Shown here one piece after another: positions 11,593 to 11,921 of a DNA stretch of 11,921 nt (position 1 is its first letter; each line of letters opens with the position of its first letter). The notes below the pieces were generated by a model. That model was not told where the DNA came from. It was given only the letters and a program-made list of their open reading frames with translations, and did not search any database. The stretch is from an uncultured bacterium. Lineage in GTDB: Bacteria > Planctomycetota > UBA8742 > UBA2392. Location: the NCBI GenBank assembly GCA_938014885.1, contig CALLQI010000007.1:1-11921 (forward strand), given 5' to 3'. The translations under genes and the position numbers were made by a program.

Positions 11593-11921
11593 GCGCCCAC
11601 GTGCGATCGAACGTGTGGCAGCATTGCGACCAGTCAGGTACGCGGCGGGTCATCATGCTCGCGCTCGCCGAGCTTGCCGACGACGATGGGAGGATCGGCG
11701 AGTTCAGCCACGATGCCATTGCCCACGCCGCGCGTTGCCCGACAGCCACGGTGAGCAAGTATCTTCGGCAACTGGCGGCTGATGGCGAGATTGACTACGA
11801 ACCGGCCAATGGGCGCGGCAGCAGGTGCTGCGCGTGGCTCGCTCGATACGTCGGACAAGCACATGACGGAAAAGGCGGAAAAGGTGTCTCGGCGTCCGAC
11901 CTTTCCGCCTTTTCCGGGGTT
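11589..11921 (+). CDS. Winged-helix replication-initiator-like protein, 3' end missing
   Basis: ATG at 11589 overlaps the helicase stop (ATGA). The frame stays open to the window edge, giving 111 residues of a longer protein. The start (MSAHVRSNVWQH) and the following helices (RVIMLALAELADDDGRIGEF) with AARCPTATVSKYLRQLAADG match the N-terminal winged helix seen in phage replication proteins of the O/DnaD-associated kind, which choose growth or typing of DNA ends by binding the origin. After residue 88 the sequence becomes Gly/Lys/Ser-rich (HDGKGGKGVSASDLSAFSG), because here the DNA carries short repeats. Placement after SSB-like and helicase genes supports a replication role. Confirmation needs the missing C-terminal part. 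Confidence 0.75.
   Translation, partial: MSAHVRSNVWQHCDQSGTRRVIMLALAELADDDGRIGEFSHDAIAHAARCPTATVSKYLRQLAADGEIDYEPANGRGSRCCAWLARYVGQAHDGKGGKGVSASDLSAFSGV
11867..11916. repeat. Paired 9-bp repeats in inverted array, candidate origin
   Basis: CGGAAAAGG occurs twice in tandem (11867-11875, 11876-11884). After a 13-base loop the complement follows, as A then CCTTTCCG CCTTTTCCG (11899-11916), matching the left arm except for one missing T. The array lies inside the initiator-like gene. Lambda-type phages carry origin iterons in this position, within the O gene. Origin function is inference. The window ends shortly after, so more copies may follow. Confidence 0.7.

Noticed and set aside
1..11921. 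tRNA, rRNA, CRISPR arrays, insertion sequences
   Set aside because: No cloverleaf-like sequence, regularly spaced repeat-spacer series, transposase or terminal inverted repeats were found by eye.

Overview
The window is GC-rich and gene-dense. It reads as part of a bacteriophage, prophage or related mobile element whose host is probably in the Chloroflexota. The phage-like character rests on many small overlapping genes joined by GTGA or ATGA start/stop junctions, frequent GTG starts, and a replication-type set: an OB-fold single-strand-binding-like protein with an acidic tail, a UvrD-family helicase, and a winged-helix replication-initiator-like protein. The host guess rests on two secreted proteins whose signal peptide is followed by a YLP/YMP-x-V-x-R segment, in one case with a PTPTP tract, a style common in Chloroflexota surface proteins. 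No capsid, terminase, portal, tail or integrase gene is visible, so phage, prophage and plasmid cannot be separated.

Left block (1-3473, + strand): small coupled genes, one broken by a 4-base tandem duplication (537-544), lead into a BCS1-like membrane-anchored AAA ATPase (1185-2516). This overlaps by 4 bases a proteasome/HslV-fold Ntn-hydrolase-like protein (2513-3067), then comes an unknown gene (3093-3473). A 46-bp exact direct repeat (1-46 and 1165-1210) carries the ribosome binding site and first codons of the ATPase gene and brackets the small genes.

Middle block (3535-6589): lower GC and mostly minus strand. A small lysine-rich protein (minus) diverges from a three-helix membrane protein (plus). 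Three minus-strand envelope or secreted protein genes (6589 to 4385) follow in an apparent operon. Its two gene junctions share a 73-bp, about 82% identical repeat that covers the last codons of one gene and the leader of the next. This block looks like an accessory or lysogenic-conversion cassette.

Right block (6654-11921, + strand): a winged-helix regulator, then a promoter and an 11-bp-stem hairpin leading into five coupled small genes, three of them with CxxC-type metal-binding motifs. Next come the SSB-like gene and a small partner, a strong GC hairpin and an RBS-containing palindrome. A SWIM zinc-finger protein then overlaps a UvrD/FBH1-like helicase, which overlaps the replication-initiator-like gene. 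That last gene runs off the end and contains paired 9-bp repeats in inverted orientation, a candidate replication origin.

The most interesting system is the overlapping BCS1-like ATPase and proteasome-fold gene pair. The duplicated gene junctions of the minus-strand surface operon and the candidate intragenic origin come next.
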